Of a stretch of DNA of 64,000 bases, positions 1-8,066 are shown in pieces (the first letter of the stretch is position 1; each line of letters starts with the position of its first letter). This DNA is from Chloroflexus aurantiacus J-10-fl (GTDB taxonomy: Bacteria; Chloroflexota; Chloroflexia; Chloroflexales; Chloroflexaceae), in contig NC_010175.1 of NCBI RefSeq assembly GCF_000018865.1, positions 2,480,001-2,544,000 of the forward strand. The letters are read 5' to 3'. The notes under the pieces were generated by a model. The model was not told the origin of the DNA. It ran no database searches and saw only the letters and a program-made list of their open reading frames with translations. The translations under genes and the position numbers were made by a program.

Positions 1-12
1 TGACGTGATTAG

Positions 13-38
13 TAGGGGCACGGCATGCCGTGCCCCCG
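13..38. repeat. GTAGGGGC-type dispersed palindrome
   Basis: The 22 bases at 15-36 form a perfect palindrome centred on GGCATGCC, starting GGGGCACGGC and preceded by GTA. It is one of a family of short GTAGGGGC/GCATGC palindromes in this window (also near 10546, 17592, 40962 and 41528). It lies just downstream of the S41 peptidase gene on the opposite strand. Its function is unknown; it may act as a hairpin at transcript ends. Confidence 0.75.
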
Positions 39-66
39 CGCTACCTGCCACGATAGAACGACCCGC

Positions 67-1341
67 TCACCTTACCTCTCTGATACGGTCGAGCGCCAGT
101 GCAATCCACGGATCGGCCTCGAAGCGAAAGCGAGTCCAATCGCTGGACGGTTGAATATCCGGCTGTACACCCTTGCCTTCAAGGTCACTACCATCGTTGA
201 GGCGAAACACCTCTTGCGCAACCCACAGCCGGGCACCGCCGGTAATCTCATAAGCGTAAATGGTTTCTGTATTACCGGCTGATGGTCGCCCAATGACTGT
301 AGCCTGAGCCTCTTGCTGTAACACGGCTGCCAGTAGCTCGGCGTATGAGGCAGTACCACGATCAACCAGGATCACCAGCGGCAAACCCCGGAGATCGGGA
401 TTGCGCGCCGTGACCACCAGTGGTGTAGCTCCTTTGCGACTGATGAACGCACCTACATCACCGGTGACAAAATGACCGAGTAGACCACTGAGCACGTCGC
501 GCCATCCGCCTGGATTGCTGCGCAGATCGAGGATCACTCCCCGCAGCGGTCGCTCAGCCATCAGCCGTTGTAGCGCCGTTGCTACCTGCTCGTGCATGTC
601 GTTGACCCACAGCGTACTGATGCCGACGTAAGCCACATCATCGCTCAGCCGACGTATCAGTGGCTCGATACGGCCTTCCACCCGCTCTCGGATCAGTTCA
701 AGTTCGCGCGAATCACCTTCTGGCTGTACGATCAGCAACCGCACGCTACTCCCCAACGGACCTTCAATTGAACCCAGATTGAATGAAAGGCCATCAATCG
801 CCACAATGCGATCACGTGGCTGCAAACCGGCCCGGGCAGCCGGACTGTCGGGGAAGACGTGCTGAATCAGCAAGCCGTCGCTTAACGGGAGAGTACTGAC
901 ACCGATGCCAACCTGCTCTTCACGTCCTCTGGTCAACTGATCTTCGGCGATCACCGCCTGCGGTGGCACAAAACGTGAATGGTCGTCGCGGAGTAGTCTG
1001 ACCATAGCGCTGATGACAGCGAAGAAGGATGCATCATCCTCGGCGGCCAACGCTCGTGCTCCATACTCTGCCCGCACACGTGCCCAATCCACACCGTTAA
1101 AGGTGGGATCAAGGTAGTGTTCGTTGATCGTTGTCCAGACCTCTGTGAAAATTTGCTGCCGTAGCGTCGCGTCAAGCGGTGGTCGCGGTGTCGGTGTTAT
1201 CAACGCTGCGGTCGGTGTTGGTGAGATTGCAGTAGGAGTCGGTGCAGGTTCACGGACTTCCGTTGACGCAGGTGTGCATGCCCACAAGAGCGCACACAGG
1301 AACCATATCGACACCCAGCGAAAGCTCATACGTTCCAGCAT
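67..1341 (-). CDS. S41-family peptidase-like lipoprotein
   Basis: 424-residue exported protein. The N-terminus has a hydrophobic stretch ending in the lipobox L-W-A-C (Cys22), so it is probably a lipid-anchored surface protein. A Thr/Pro-rich linker follows, then a PDZ-like region around residues 140-200 (VGIGVS...SPAARAGLQPRDRIVAIDG), then an S41 catalytic core. The GTASYAE motif supplies the nucleophile candidate Ser332. The Lys that CtpA proteases carry in a FGKG motif is not evident; the equivalent stretch reads GRPSAGN, so this is closer to the tricorn/S41B type than to CtpA. It lies 21 bases downstream of the penicillin-binding protein gene and is probably co-transcribed with it. Start: ATG at 1341, with an in-frame ATG at 1329 also possible; neither has a strong ribosome site. 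Confidence 0.85.
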   Translation of the reverse strand: MLERMSFRWVSIWFLCALLWACTPASTEVREPAPTPTAISPTPTAALITPTPRPPLDATLRQQIFTEVWTTINEHYLDPTFNGVDWARVRAEYGARALAAEDDASFFAVISAMVRLLRDDHSRFVPPQAVIAEDQLTRGREEQVGIGVSTLPLSDGLLIQHVFPDSPAARAGLQPRDRIVAIDGLSFNLGSIEGPLGSSVRLLIVQPEGDSRELELIRERVEGRIEPLIRRLSDDVAYVGISTLWVNDMHEQVATALQRLMAERPLRGVILDLRSNPGGWRDVLSGLLGHFVTGDVGAFISRKGATPLVVTARNPDLRGLPLVILVDRGTASYAELLAAVLQQEAQATVIGRPSAGNTETIYAYEITGGARLWVAQEVFRLNDGSDLEGKGVQPDIQPSSDWTRFRFEADPWIALALDRIREVR

Positions 1342-1362
1342 GTATTCAAACCAGCAATTTAC

Positions 1363-3084
1363 TTACTCTAACGCGAAAGCAGCAGCCAATACCTCGCCGG
1401 CCAGCCGGGCAGCTACACCGCTACCTTCGCCACCCTGCTCGATGATGACCGCTACTGCGTAGCGTGGTGTGTCGATTGGGCCGAGCGCGATAAACCAGGC
1501 GTGAGGTGTCGCACCGGGAATATGCTCCGCAGTACCCGATTTTCCTCCCACCGGCCAGTTAACATATTGCGAGATGCTTCGTCCAAAGCCATATTGAGCT
1601 ACCGCAGCCATATAGCTGCGCATGCGATTAGCAGTTTGGCTTGACATAACACGACGCAGGCTATACGGATTGGCCTGCCAGATCGTACTCCCGTCAGGGC
1701 GGGTTACCCGCTGAACGAGGTAAGGTTGCATCATGACCCCATCGTTACCGATAGTGGCTGCGACAAGTGCCATCTGCAACGGTGATACCAGCAGTTGGCC
1801 CTGACCGTAGCCGGTGTCGGCCAACGCACGGGGCTGGTTCAAAAAATCGTCCTGTACAGATAGTAAAGACGGCTTTGAAGGCAGATCGCGCAGGGGCTGA
1901 AAACCATTCGGCAGGCGGTTTGGTGCGAAGATATTAAAGCGTTGTGCAACTTCGGTTAATCGTTCGGCACCGAGGCGCACGGCGTATTGGGCGAAGGCCG
2001 TATTACAGGAAAATGCATACACCCGTTCCAGAGTTGCCGGTTCACCAATTTGTGCGCCCAGATTGTCCACCGCATTGACAATTGGTGGCGCATCAGGTTG
2101 CGGATAGAACTCATTAGGGCAGGTAATCTGATCCGGTCGCCCTTGTAGCCAGTATTCCAGCACTGCCACCGCCGTTACCGTTTTGAAGGTCGATCCGGGT
2201 GGGTATCGGCCCTGAGTTGCCCGATTGAGTAACGGTTGACCAGCATCGTCACGGTTGAGAGAAGCCCAGTAATCACTTACCCGCTGGCGTTCTGCTGCCA
2301 GATCAGGTGCTGCTGGATCGACCACGAGTTGACCTGGATCAAAGCCAGGTCGGCTGACCATGGCCAGAATAGCACCGGTACGCGGATCGAGCACGACCAC
2401 TGCGCCGCGGCGGTCACCGAGTAAAGCAGCCACTCTTGCCTGAAGTTCGGCGTCAAGCGTCAGCGTCAACGAATTGCCACGCTGTACTTCGCCAGTCCAT
2501 TCATTGAGCAGCACCTGCCACTCGTTGCCGCGTTCCCCCGACAGGTATTCATTGTAGGTGGCTTCCAGCGCACTCTGGCCGTACCGTGGGCTAAAAAAGC
2601 CGAGAACATGACCGAACGCTGTCATATCGTATTGCCCTGCCAGTGGATATACCCGGCGGGCGATACCGTTGATCATTGTGCTCTCGGCCAACACACGTCC
2701 GCGTCGATCAACAATCGCGCCACGCAACACTCGCTGCGTCATCAATACCGGACGTACATTACTGATTGTACTGCCATCAGTACTGGTAACAACATGGTTA
2801 CTGATAGCTCCAGCCTGCACAAATTGTTGACGGAGTAGTTGCAGGCTGAGCATTAGAAAGCCGATAATAATCACGACCCCAACCCGTGAAACTGTACGGG
2901 CCAGATCGCTTGCCGGTGGTGTATCGTGTAGCCAGCTCAACAGTACGATGCCGGCCAGTGGGCCGCCGATCCAGAGCAACAACAGCCAGCGTGACTCTTG
3001 TTCAACCGGCAACCAGATACCGTAGCCGAGCAAGACCAACGCAATGACCAGTACTGGCGCATACCAGAAACGGCGCCGTCTCAT
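1363..3084 (-). CDS. penicillin-binding protein (PbpA/FtsI-like transpeptidase)
   Basis: A class B-type penicillin-binding protein of 573 residues that should cross-link peptidoglycan outside the membrane. The N-terminus has about three hydrophobic segments, the first at residues 8-25 and others before residue 95. A dimerisation-type region follows (RGAIVDRRGRVLAES). The transpeptidase domain has all three signatures: S298-T-F-K301, S-C-N, and K-S-G-T-A-E. The multi-helix N-terminus resembles PbpA-type proteins of Gram-positive bacteria, though here rodA/ftsW is not adjacent. Start chosen at ATG 3084 because GAGGAG stands 9 bases upstream; an in-frame ATG at 3105 has no good ribosome site. 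Downstream, the S41 peptidase gene follows after 21 bases. Confidence 0.9.
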   Translation of the reverse strand: MRRRRFWYAPVLVIALVLLGYGIWLPVEQESRWLLLLWIGGPLAGIVLLSWLHDTPPASDLARTVSRVGVVIIIGFLMLSLQLLRQQFVQAGAISNHVVTSTDGSTISNVRPVLMTQRVLRGAIVDRRGRVLAESTMINGIARRVYPLAGQYDMTAFGHVLGFFSPRYGQSALEATYNEYLSGERGNEWQVLLNEWTGEVQRGNSLTLTLDAELQARVAALLGDRRGAVVVLDPRTGAILAMVSRPGFDPGQLVVDPAAPDLAAERQRVSDYWASLNRDDAGQPLLNRATQGRYPPGSTFKTVTAVAVLEYWLQGRPDQITCPNEFYPQPDAPPIVNAVDNLGAQIGEPATLERVYAFSCNTAFAQYAVRLGAERLTEVAQRFNIFAPNRLPNGFQPLRDLPSKPSLLSVQDDFLNQPRALADTGYGQGQLLVSPLQMALVAATIGNDGVMMQPYLVQRVTRPDGSTIWQANPYSLRRVMSSQTANRMRSYMAAVAQYGFGRSISQYVNWPVGGKSGTAEHIPGATPHAWFIALGPIDTPRYAVAVIIEQGGEGSGVAARLAGEVLAAAFALE

Positions 3085-3153
3085 GCGATAACACTCCTCA
3101 TCCATTGCTCAACTGCGCCTACAGCGAGCACACAGTGTTATGATACCGCACAT

Positions 3154-4236
3154 TTAGGGTTCGAGGGGAAGTGTTACTCGCACGATCAGCCCGCCTCGTT
3201 CACCTTCAAAGACAGCCAGTTGACCATCGAGTTCAGTAATCCGATAGCGGAGAGTGCGGAGCGCGTGGAAGTGAGGTCGCTCGTAGGTGCCATCTAGCAA
3301 ACCCACCCCATCGTCCTGGATTTGTAGCGTTGCTGTCCGTTCATCAACCTGCAACACAACCTGACACGACGAGGCATGGGCATGGCGACGCACGTTTGAC
3401 AATGCTTCCTGAGCGGTGCGAAGCAGAACACTCTGCTGTACAGCGGTGAGGCGTTGGATGGCACCTTCAATCTGATACTCAACCTGCAAGCCCCCGCGTT
3501 GGCGTTCACTATCAACCAACTGTTTAATCGCCAGTTGCAGGTCAGGCCGTAACGATACCGTTGACGTTGTGCCGACCGGACTTCGGCTCCCAACACTACC
3601 CGCCGATGAATACCATTCTGGCGGGCGTCGAATGGTATCGCTCGCACCTAGCGCAGTTTGACGGACATCAACCATTCTGGTTGCAGGACGGATTGGTGAA
3701 TCGCTGGTGTCCGGCGACCGGTTAAGTGACTGTTGCCACCATTCTACCAGGCCAGTCCAGGTCAATGCGAAGAGGAATGGTATCCCGATGTGCATCGGCA
3801 GCGATGATGGATTGCCGGTCAAAATGCCACTGCTCAGGTACAGCAGGGCACTGCACAATCCGGCACCGATTATGGCACCGCGCCATCCGAAGAGCAATCC
3901 CGGCGCGATCAGGCTGCCGAGTGCGTTCATGCCGAAGGGAAGAAATGTATTGCCGCTCAGTACCAGCACCAGCCAGCCGAGCACAATATCCATTGCCAGC
4001 AGAGGGGGCCGGCGCTTCATCAATTGTAAATATTGCCGGGCCTGCCGGGTAATGAACACAACGATCAGGAGTACCAGCAAAAGCAGGCTGGCGTTCAAGG
4101 GCAACTGTTCAGTGGGGCGGTTGGGCAGAGTCAGCGCGATGCCGGCGCTTAACCATGCCAGCCAGCGATACCCAACGAACAGATGAATGGGTTTCAGACG
4201 CTGCCGCCACGAATCTATAAAGTGTCGCACGCGCAT
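3154..4236 (-). CDS. membrane sensor kinase-like ATPase protein
   Basis: About 360 residues. The first half has about six hydrophobic segments. A Pro/Ser-rich linker leads to a C-terminal HATPase_c domain with the N-box EALSNVRRHAHA, the G-box DDGVGL and a final GGLIVRVTLP strand. The ATPase domain resembles the NarL/DegS-type kinases (HisKA_3 class). A phosphoacceptor helix with a conserved His just before the ATPase domain could not be identified, so autophosphorylation on His is doubtful. No response regulator is adjacent. Start chosen at ATG 4236 (MRVRHF), before the first helix; a longer frame reaches 4335 but has no support. Function and signal are unknown. Confidence 0.75.
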   Translation of the reverse strand: MRVRHFIDSWRQRLKPIHLFVGYRWLAWLSAGIALTLPNRPTEQLPLNASLLLLVLLIVVFITRQARQYLQLMKRRPPLLAMDIVLGWLVLVLSGNTFLPFGMNALGSLIAPGLLFGWRGAIIGAGLCSALLYLSSGILTGNPSSLPMHIGIPFLFALTWTGLVEWWQQSLNRSPDTSDSPIRPATRMVDVRQTALGASDTIRRPPEWYSSAGSVGSRSPVGTTSTVSLRPDLQLAIKQLVDSERQRGGLQVEYQIEGAIQRLTAVQQSVLLRTAQEALSNVRRHAHASSCQVVLQVDERTATLQIQDDGVGLLDGTYERPHFHALRTLRYRITELDGQLAVFEGERGGLIVRVTLPLEP

Positions 4237-5146
4237 TCTCCCGGCGGCGGCCGGAAGGAGGAGGTCGCCGCGATGTGCCTGCGGACAATTGGGTAAGACA
4301 TGAGTAAGTGTAGCAGAAAGCAGACGGTGCGGCAAGACCTATCATCACAATTTCGGCGCGTTTCGTTCAAGCCACTATCGCCGGTCGTTACCTTGCAATA
4401 TGAGTGATACCAAATCTGGATAGGGGTTCTCCCCTGGGATCGCGAGCCTCCAGATCGCCCTACTCTGAGCGGGGTAGCGCAATCCTGAAATGCACGAGAA
4501 TAAGGAAACACCCTGCACCGGTGTCTCCCACCTCCGGCGGGTTCAGGTTTAAGAGCGGGCAGCATACGTAAGCTAACGCAGCTAGAACTTACTTCATAAA
4601 AGTTGTGCTCTCGTGCTACGAGACCGTCACCCAGGCGCATGAACGCTTGCCAATTACCAACGACAGTCGCCCCGGCTCCTGGCCCGGTGGCAGTGCACCG
4701 CTCCAGCCGTACCATCACGGGCTGGATGGGTTGCCTTGCCCGCTCGCCATGCTCGTGTCGCGACGTTTGGCGTGCGGCAGCCACGCTGCCGCACCAGCCG
4801 TGCTCACGATCCAGCGCGTGGTGCATCGTTACCCATCCTGGTCACGGGGATGTTAGATGTACTCGTGACCAGCATAGAGTCGGTCAGGAATGAATTCAGA
4901 TAACTTCTAGTAAACGTGTTTGAAATAGATGCTACTACCGCATCAGGAAGCCAGGCACAGCTCTCTATGCTCCCCTTTCTCGCACGGCGGGAGCAGAGTC
5001 GGGAGGGAGGACGTTCAGCTCATCTGCAAGCCCTATTTAGCGTATACAATCGCATGTGCTGTCCAATTAGGGTGGCAACGTGTTGCATACTGACTCGTCA
5101 ATGCTGAGCGAGATAACTTCCAGCCCGATTATGGATCAGCGGCACC
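4237..5146. other. gene-poor region with dispersed repeat copy
   Basis: No credible gene was found. The stretch 4600-4935 is a copy of a dispersed repeat that also occurs at 57435-57765 and, in part, at 28190-28640 and 40632-40880 (see that entry). The remainder (4350-4600 and 4935-5146) shows nothing recognisable. Overlapping open frames on both strands here lack ribosome sites and family signatures. Confidence 0.6.
4600..4935 (+). repeat. dispersed ~330 bp repeat, copy A
   Basis: Aligns by eye over its length with 57435-57765. Shared landmarks in order: GAACGCTTGCCAAT, GGTTGCC, a hairpin of the type GCGGCAG-N5-CTGCCGC, CAGCCGTGCTCACGATCC, a GGTCACGG segment, GTCGGTCAGGAATGA, GATAACTTCT and GAAATAG. 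It has no coding signature and is diverged from the other copies, so it is an old repeat. Possibly a miniature mobile element or a structured intergenic element; no terminal repeats were established. Confidence 0.7.
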
Positions 5147-5989
5147 TCACTGCAACGACAGAAAGGCGACACTACCGATCAGGACGCTCCCGACAAGACC
5201 ATATTCCAGGATTAGCCGCCGATTGAGCTGACCGATGCAGGCATGGCCGAGAATCCCAATTACCACATACAACACCGCCAGCAGAACCACACCGGCCAGT
5301 AAGAAGGTCGTTTGCCAGTAGTTCAGTGCCCACATTAACTCGGCAATCCCAAAACCGGCAATCAAGGCAATGCCTACCGATACCGGGCGACGTTGAAGGT
5401 TAAGCAGTGCATAGATGAGCGCTCCCGCCACCAGGGCAACCATTGTCGCTGAGTAGAGAGTGCGGTAGCGAGTGTAGTAAATAGCGCTGAAAATACTAAA
5501 CGCGATGATGTAGCCGATAACATGGAGCACAATTTGTGCTGGCATGTGTATCTCGGCCTGGCGATGAAAATTGAAATATTGGGCTACCAGGATGACAACG
5601 AGTGTCCCAGAGGATACAACCAGTGTCACTAAAAAGACAGTACTTCCCAACACCGGATTGAAGAGCTTTAAGAACGCATATGCGGCAATAATGTTCAATC
5701 CAGGTAATACCCATAAAGCTGGGGTTACATTGCGTAGTGGCCCTACTGATCGCACAATCCAGGCATGTGGGTGAGGATGAATGCGACAGATCCACTCGGT
5801 TGCTATCGCTGCTAAAGCGACTAGTGTCCCGATAATCACCCACGACAAACTGATTTCCGGGACATCACCACCAAACACAAAACGGGCATTTACCGGACTA
5901 CTATCCATTAAAAAGACAACGGCAAGGCCGATGGCGTTTACGAATGCCATCGTCACGATCTGCTCGTAGCGCGGTTGTGGTATTTGCAC
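5147..5989 (-). CDS. conserved-type polytopic membrane protein, unknown function
   Basis: About 280 residues with roughly eight predicted membrane helices spread over the whole length (for example FVNAIGLAVVFLM, VIIGTLVALAAIA, TVFLVTLVVSSGTLVVILVA, FLLAGVVLLAVLYVVIGILG). No catalytic motif was recognised and the family was not identified. Start chosen at GTG 5989, which has AAAGGGGG four bases upstream; the longer frame begins at a TTG at 6043 inside the regulatory palindrome. The gene is divergent from the MarR regulator and shares its promoter region, so it may be a target of that regulator. Confidence 0.65.
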   Translation of the reverse strand: MQIPQPRYEQIVTMAFVNAIGLAVVFLMDSSPVNARFVFGGDVPEISLSWVIIGTLVALAAIATEWICRIHPHPHAWIVRSVGPLRNVTPALWVLPGLNIIAAYAFLKLFNPVLGSTVFLVTLVVSSGTLVVILVAQYFNFHRQAEIHMPAQIVLHVIGYIIAFSIFSAIYYTRYRTLYSATMVALVAGALIYALLNLQRRPVSVGIALIAGFGIAELMWALNYWQTTFLLAGVVLLAVLYVVIGILGHACIGQLNRRLILEYGLVGSVLIGSVAFLSLQ

Positions 5990-6013
5990 ATGGCCCCCTT
6001 TGCAAGTTGAAAC

Positions 6014-6029
6014 TGTTTCATTTGAAACA
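6014..6029. promoter_or_regulatory. palindromic operator candidate (MarR site)
   Basis: TGTTTCA-TT-TGAAACA is a perfect inverted repeat with 7-base arms. It lies between the membrane-protein gene (minus) and the marR gene (plus), just upstream of the -35 box at 6033. Size and position fit the binding site of a dimeric MarR-type winged-helix regulator. Binding itself is inferred. Confidence 0.55.
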
Positions 6030-6032
6030 AGA

Positions 6033-6062
6033 TTGACATACAACCAAAAACCATGATATAGT
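6033..6062 (+). promoter_or_regulatory. sigma70-type promoter of the marR gene
   Basis: TTGACA at 6033-6038 and TATAGT at 6057-6062 are separated by 18 bases. The first is a consensus -35 box and the second a near-consensus -10 box. Transcription would start near 6069, about 85 bases before the MarR start codon. Confidence 0.7.
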
Positions 6063-6155
6063 TAAGACGAGAAGGAATTATACGGCAGTCACCTATTATC
6101 ATCTACTCATAAGTTTACGCCCTTGCGTCTCCAGCGCACTAGTGAGGAGAAAGCC

Positions 6156-6647
6156 ATGAGCGTCTCCACCGAGCCTACCGGATGGCACCAGAACAGTGAG
6201 ATGACGCCTGAGCTTGAGGCTTACACCTTGCTGCGTCAGGTTCACTCGATGCTTGAGATGTATAATCGCTACGATCTGCGCGGTGAGGATTTGACCGTTC
6301 CTCAATTTATGATCCTGAATTATGCCTCACGTAGCGGCGTACCATTGAGCGAAATCAGCGCCCGCATGATGTGTGATAATTCAAATCTGACCGGTATCGT
6401 TGACCGTTTGATCGCTAAAGGGTACGTTGAGCGTCGCCCTGATCCCAACGACCGCCGGGTAAGTCTGATTTGTCTCACCGATGCCGGTGCCGAGAAGTTG
6501 CGTAACTTGCGCCCGCGCCATCACGAACGGTTGCGTAAACGGATGCGATCACTGTCGGAACACGAAGTGAAACAGTTGCGGGCATTGTTACAATCTCTGT
6601 ACAGCGGTCTGATCACCTCACCCGAAGATGAGGGTGATGGACAGTAA
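6156..6647 (+). CDS. MarR-family transcriptional regulator
   Basis: A 163-residue winged-helix regulator. The core has the usual layout: LTVPQFMILNYASRSGVPLSEISARMMCDNSNLTGIVDRLIAKGYVERRPDPNDRRVSLICLTDAG, i.e. helix-turn-helix, recognition helix and the wing with the D-P-N-D-R-R-V motif typical of MarR proteins. A C-terminal helix for dimerisation follows. Start at ATG 6156 is set by GAGGAGA upstream; an in-frame start at 6123 would lie before that site. It is transcribed away from a membrane-protein gene with a perfect palindrome between them, so autoregulation plus control of the neighbour is likely. The ligand is unknown. Confidence 0.9.
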   Translation: MSVSTEPTGWHQNSEMTPELEAYTLLRQVHSMLEMYNRYDLRGEDLTVPQFMILNYASRSGVPLSEISARMMCDNSNLTGIVDRLIAKGYVERRPDPNDRRVSLICLTDAGAEKLRNLRPRHHERLRKRMRSLSEHEVKQLRALLQSLYSGLITSPEDEGDGQ

Positions 6648-6660
6648 TCACGTGATCTGG

Positions 6661-7677
6661 TTACCCCACCCCCAAATAATCACGGCCGGGCTGGTATCCC
6701 ATCTCCCCAAGCCAACCAGCAATCAGATCGCGAGCGCCGTGATTGGTTACATAGACCAGTACGAATGGACGCGGTTGTCGATTTAGCCAGGCTGGTGCAT
6801 GTACCGGTGCTCCCCAGATAGTCTGTCCAATCTTTGCCGGATCGATGTCGATCCAGGCAAATGGGGGAAAGCCCCGTTCGATCAGGCGGCGGGCACGCTG
6901 CCGGGTGACCCGCCCTGCTCCCCAGTATACCAGTGGTCGTCCACTATGCAGACGGGGATCACGGGCCAGGTATGTAGCACGCAGGGTGTCAAAGGCGTCT
7001 CGTGCATACCTTGGGTCTACTCGGGTTGCTCGCGTTGGATGTTCACGCCAGGCTAGCAGGTTGCCTGGTAGCTTGTGCATCCGCATCCCAGCAGCGTGCA
7101 TCCGCAGCCATAATTCGTAGTCTTCCGGCCAGGAGTGATCGGTATAGCCACCCAATTCTTGCACGACTGCCCGCCGAAACATTACCGATGGATGGACGAA
7201 CGGAGCCTCAACGTAAATTTCGGCAGCTATTTGCTCCGAGGTTAACACCTGATTCTGCCAGCGCAAATATTCGCGCAGGCCGGCGCGTATTGCACGCGCC
7301 GGAAAGGCGACCACCCGACTTGCAATCAGCGCCAGATCAGGATTCACCTGGAGGGCGTGGTATTGACGTTCTAGCCGGGTTGGGTGCATCGCGTCATCTG
7401 CGTCCATCCGGGCAATAATCGGAGCACGAGCTAATGTCAACCCAAGATTGAGGGCAGCAGGCAAGCCAATTCTGCCGGCAATAATCGGCACAATGCGGGC
7501 ATCGCGAGCCGCTGCCGCTGCGATGATCATCGGTGACTCATCACTCGAACCATCATCAATTGCCAGTACTTCGTAATTGGTAAAGGTTTGCCGGGCCAGT
7601 GATTGCAGGCACACCGGTAGTGTTGCAGCGGCGTTGCGAATTGGCAGCAGAACCGAAATAAGCGGTTTGATCATTGC
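6661..7677 (-). CDS. family 2 glycosyltransferase
   Basis: 338 residues. The N-terminal GT-A domain begins ISVLLPIRNAAATLPVCLQSLARQTF and has the acidic substrate motif AIDDGSSDES, the metal-binding-type A-R-M-D-A-D-D motif and a W-P-E-D-Y-E-L-W catalytic-loop motif, all normal for GT2 enzymes making cell-surface polysaccharide. The C-terminal third (YWGAGRVTRQRARRLIERGFPPFAWIDIDPAKIG) resembles a small nucleotide-binding-type extension. No membrane helix, so probably cytoplasmic or peripheral. Start at ATG 7677 (MIKPLISV); ATG 7704 is an alternative. Its stop is 14 bases from that of the convergent marR gene. Donor and acceptor sugars cannot be read from sequence. Confidence 0.88.
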   Translation of the reverse strand, partial: AMIKPLISVLLPIRNAAATLPVCLQSLARQTFTNYEVLAIDDGSSDESPMIIAAAAARDARIVPIIAGRIGLPAALNLGLTLARAPIIARMDADDAMHPTRLERQYHALQVNPDLALIASRVVAFPARAIRAGLREYLRWQNQVLTSEQIAAEIYVEAPFVHPSVMFRRAVVQELGGYTDHSWPEDYELWLRMHAAGMRMHKLPGNLLAWREHPTRATRVDPRYARDAFDTLRATYLARDPRLHSGRPLVYWGAGRVTRQRARRLIERGFPPFAWIDIDPAKIGQTIWGAPVHAPAWLNRQPRPFVLVYVTNHGARDLIAGWLGEMGYQPGRDYLGVG

Positions 7678-7704
7678 AATGGGATATGACCCCAAATTTA
7701 GCAT

Positions 7705-8033
7705 AGGCGTCTGACGAGACGCTGCTATTCTCCATCATACCATAGCCGTTGCGCTGGTGGTGCAACCTGCATCAGGTGGTGACAATACCAGACACATAAA
7801 CCTCGAGTCTGCTACTATGAGGATAGGTTTCCACCCCGCCCTGCCAAGAGTCCTGGCACCTCCCTGTATGTCTTACGACCAGATGACTGTCACGATGTAG
7901 GAGCGGGTTCCCACCCCGCCCCCCGTGGCGTCCTAACACCACCCTGTATGTCTTACGACCAGATGACTGTCACGATGTAGGGGCGGGTTCCCACCCCGCC
8001 CCCCGTGGCGTTCTACTGCTGCCCAACGTGGGA
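7705..8033. other. intergenic region with 80 bp tandem repeat
   Basis: No gene seen. 7862-8021 holds two tandem copies of an 80-base unit (see repeat entry). An earlier partial copy of the GCGGGTT/CCCACCCCGCC portion lies near 7826-7842. Confidence 0.6.
7862..8021. repeat. 80 bp direct tandem repeat, two copies
   Basis: The unit CCTGTATGTCTTACGACC...GTGGCGT starts at 7863 and again at 7943, period 80, with only a few differences. Each unit contains a GTAGG(A/G)GCGGGTTCCCACC segment related to the short GTAGGGGCG palindromes found elsewhere in the window. Confidence 0.8.
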
Positions 8034-8056
8034 AGCGGAAAGATTGTCTTTCCGCT
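8034..8056 (-). terminator. stem-loop downstream of the Fe-S oxidoreductase
   Basis: AGCGGAAAGA (8034-8043) and TCTTTCCGCT (8047-8056) form a 10-base stem with a 3-base loop. It begins 11 bases beyond the stop of the minus-strand oxidoreductase gene. There is no good T-run, so termination is inferred from position and stem strength. Confidence 0.5.
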
Positions 8057-8066
8057 CTTGAAGGGC

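Noticed and set aside
4215-4826. 203-residue minus-strand frame in the repeat region
   Set aside because: Overlaps the kinase gene and a dispersed repeat; no recognised domain.
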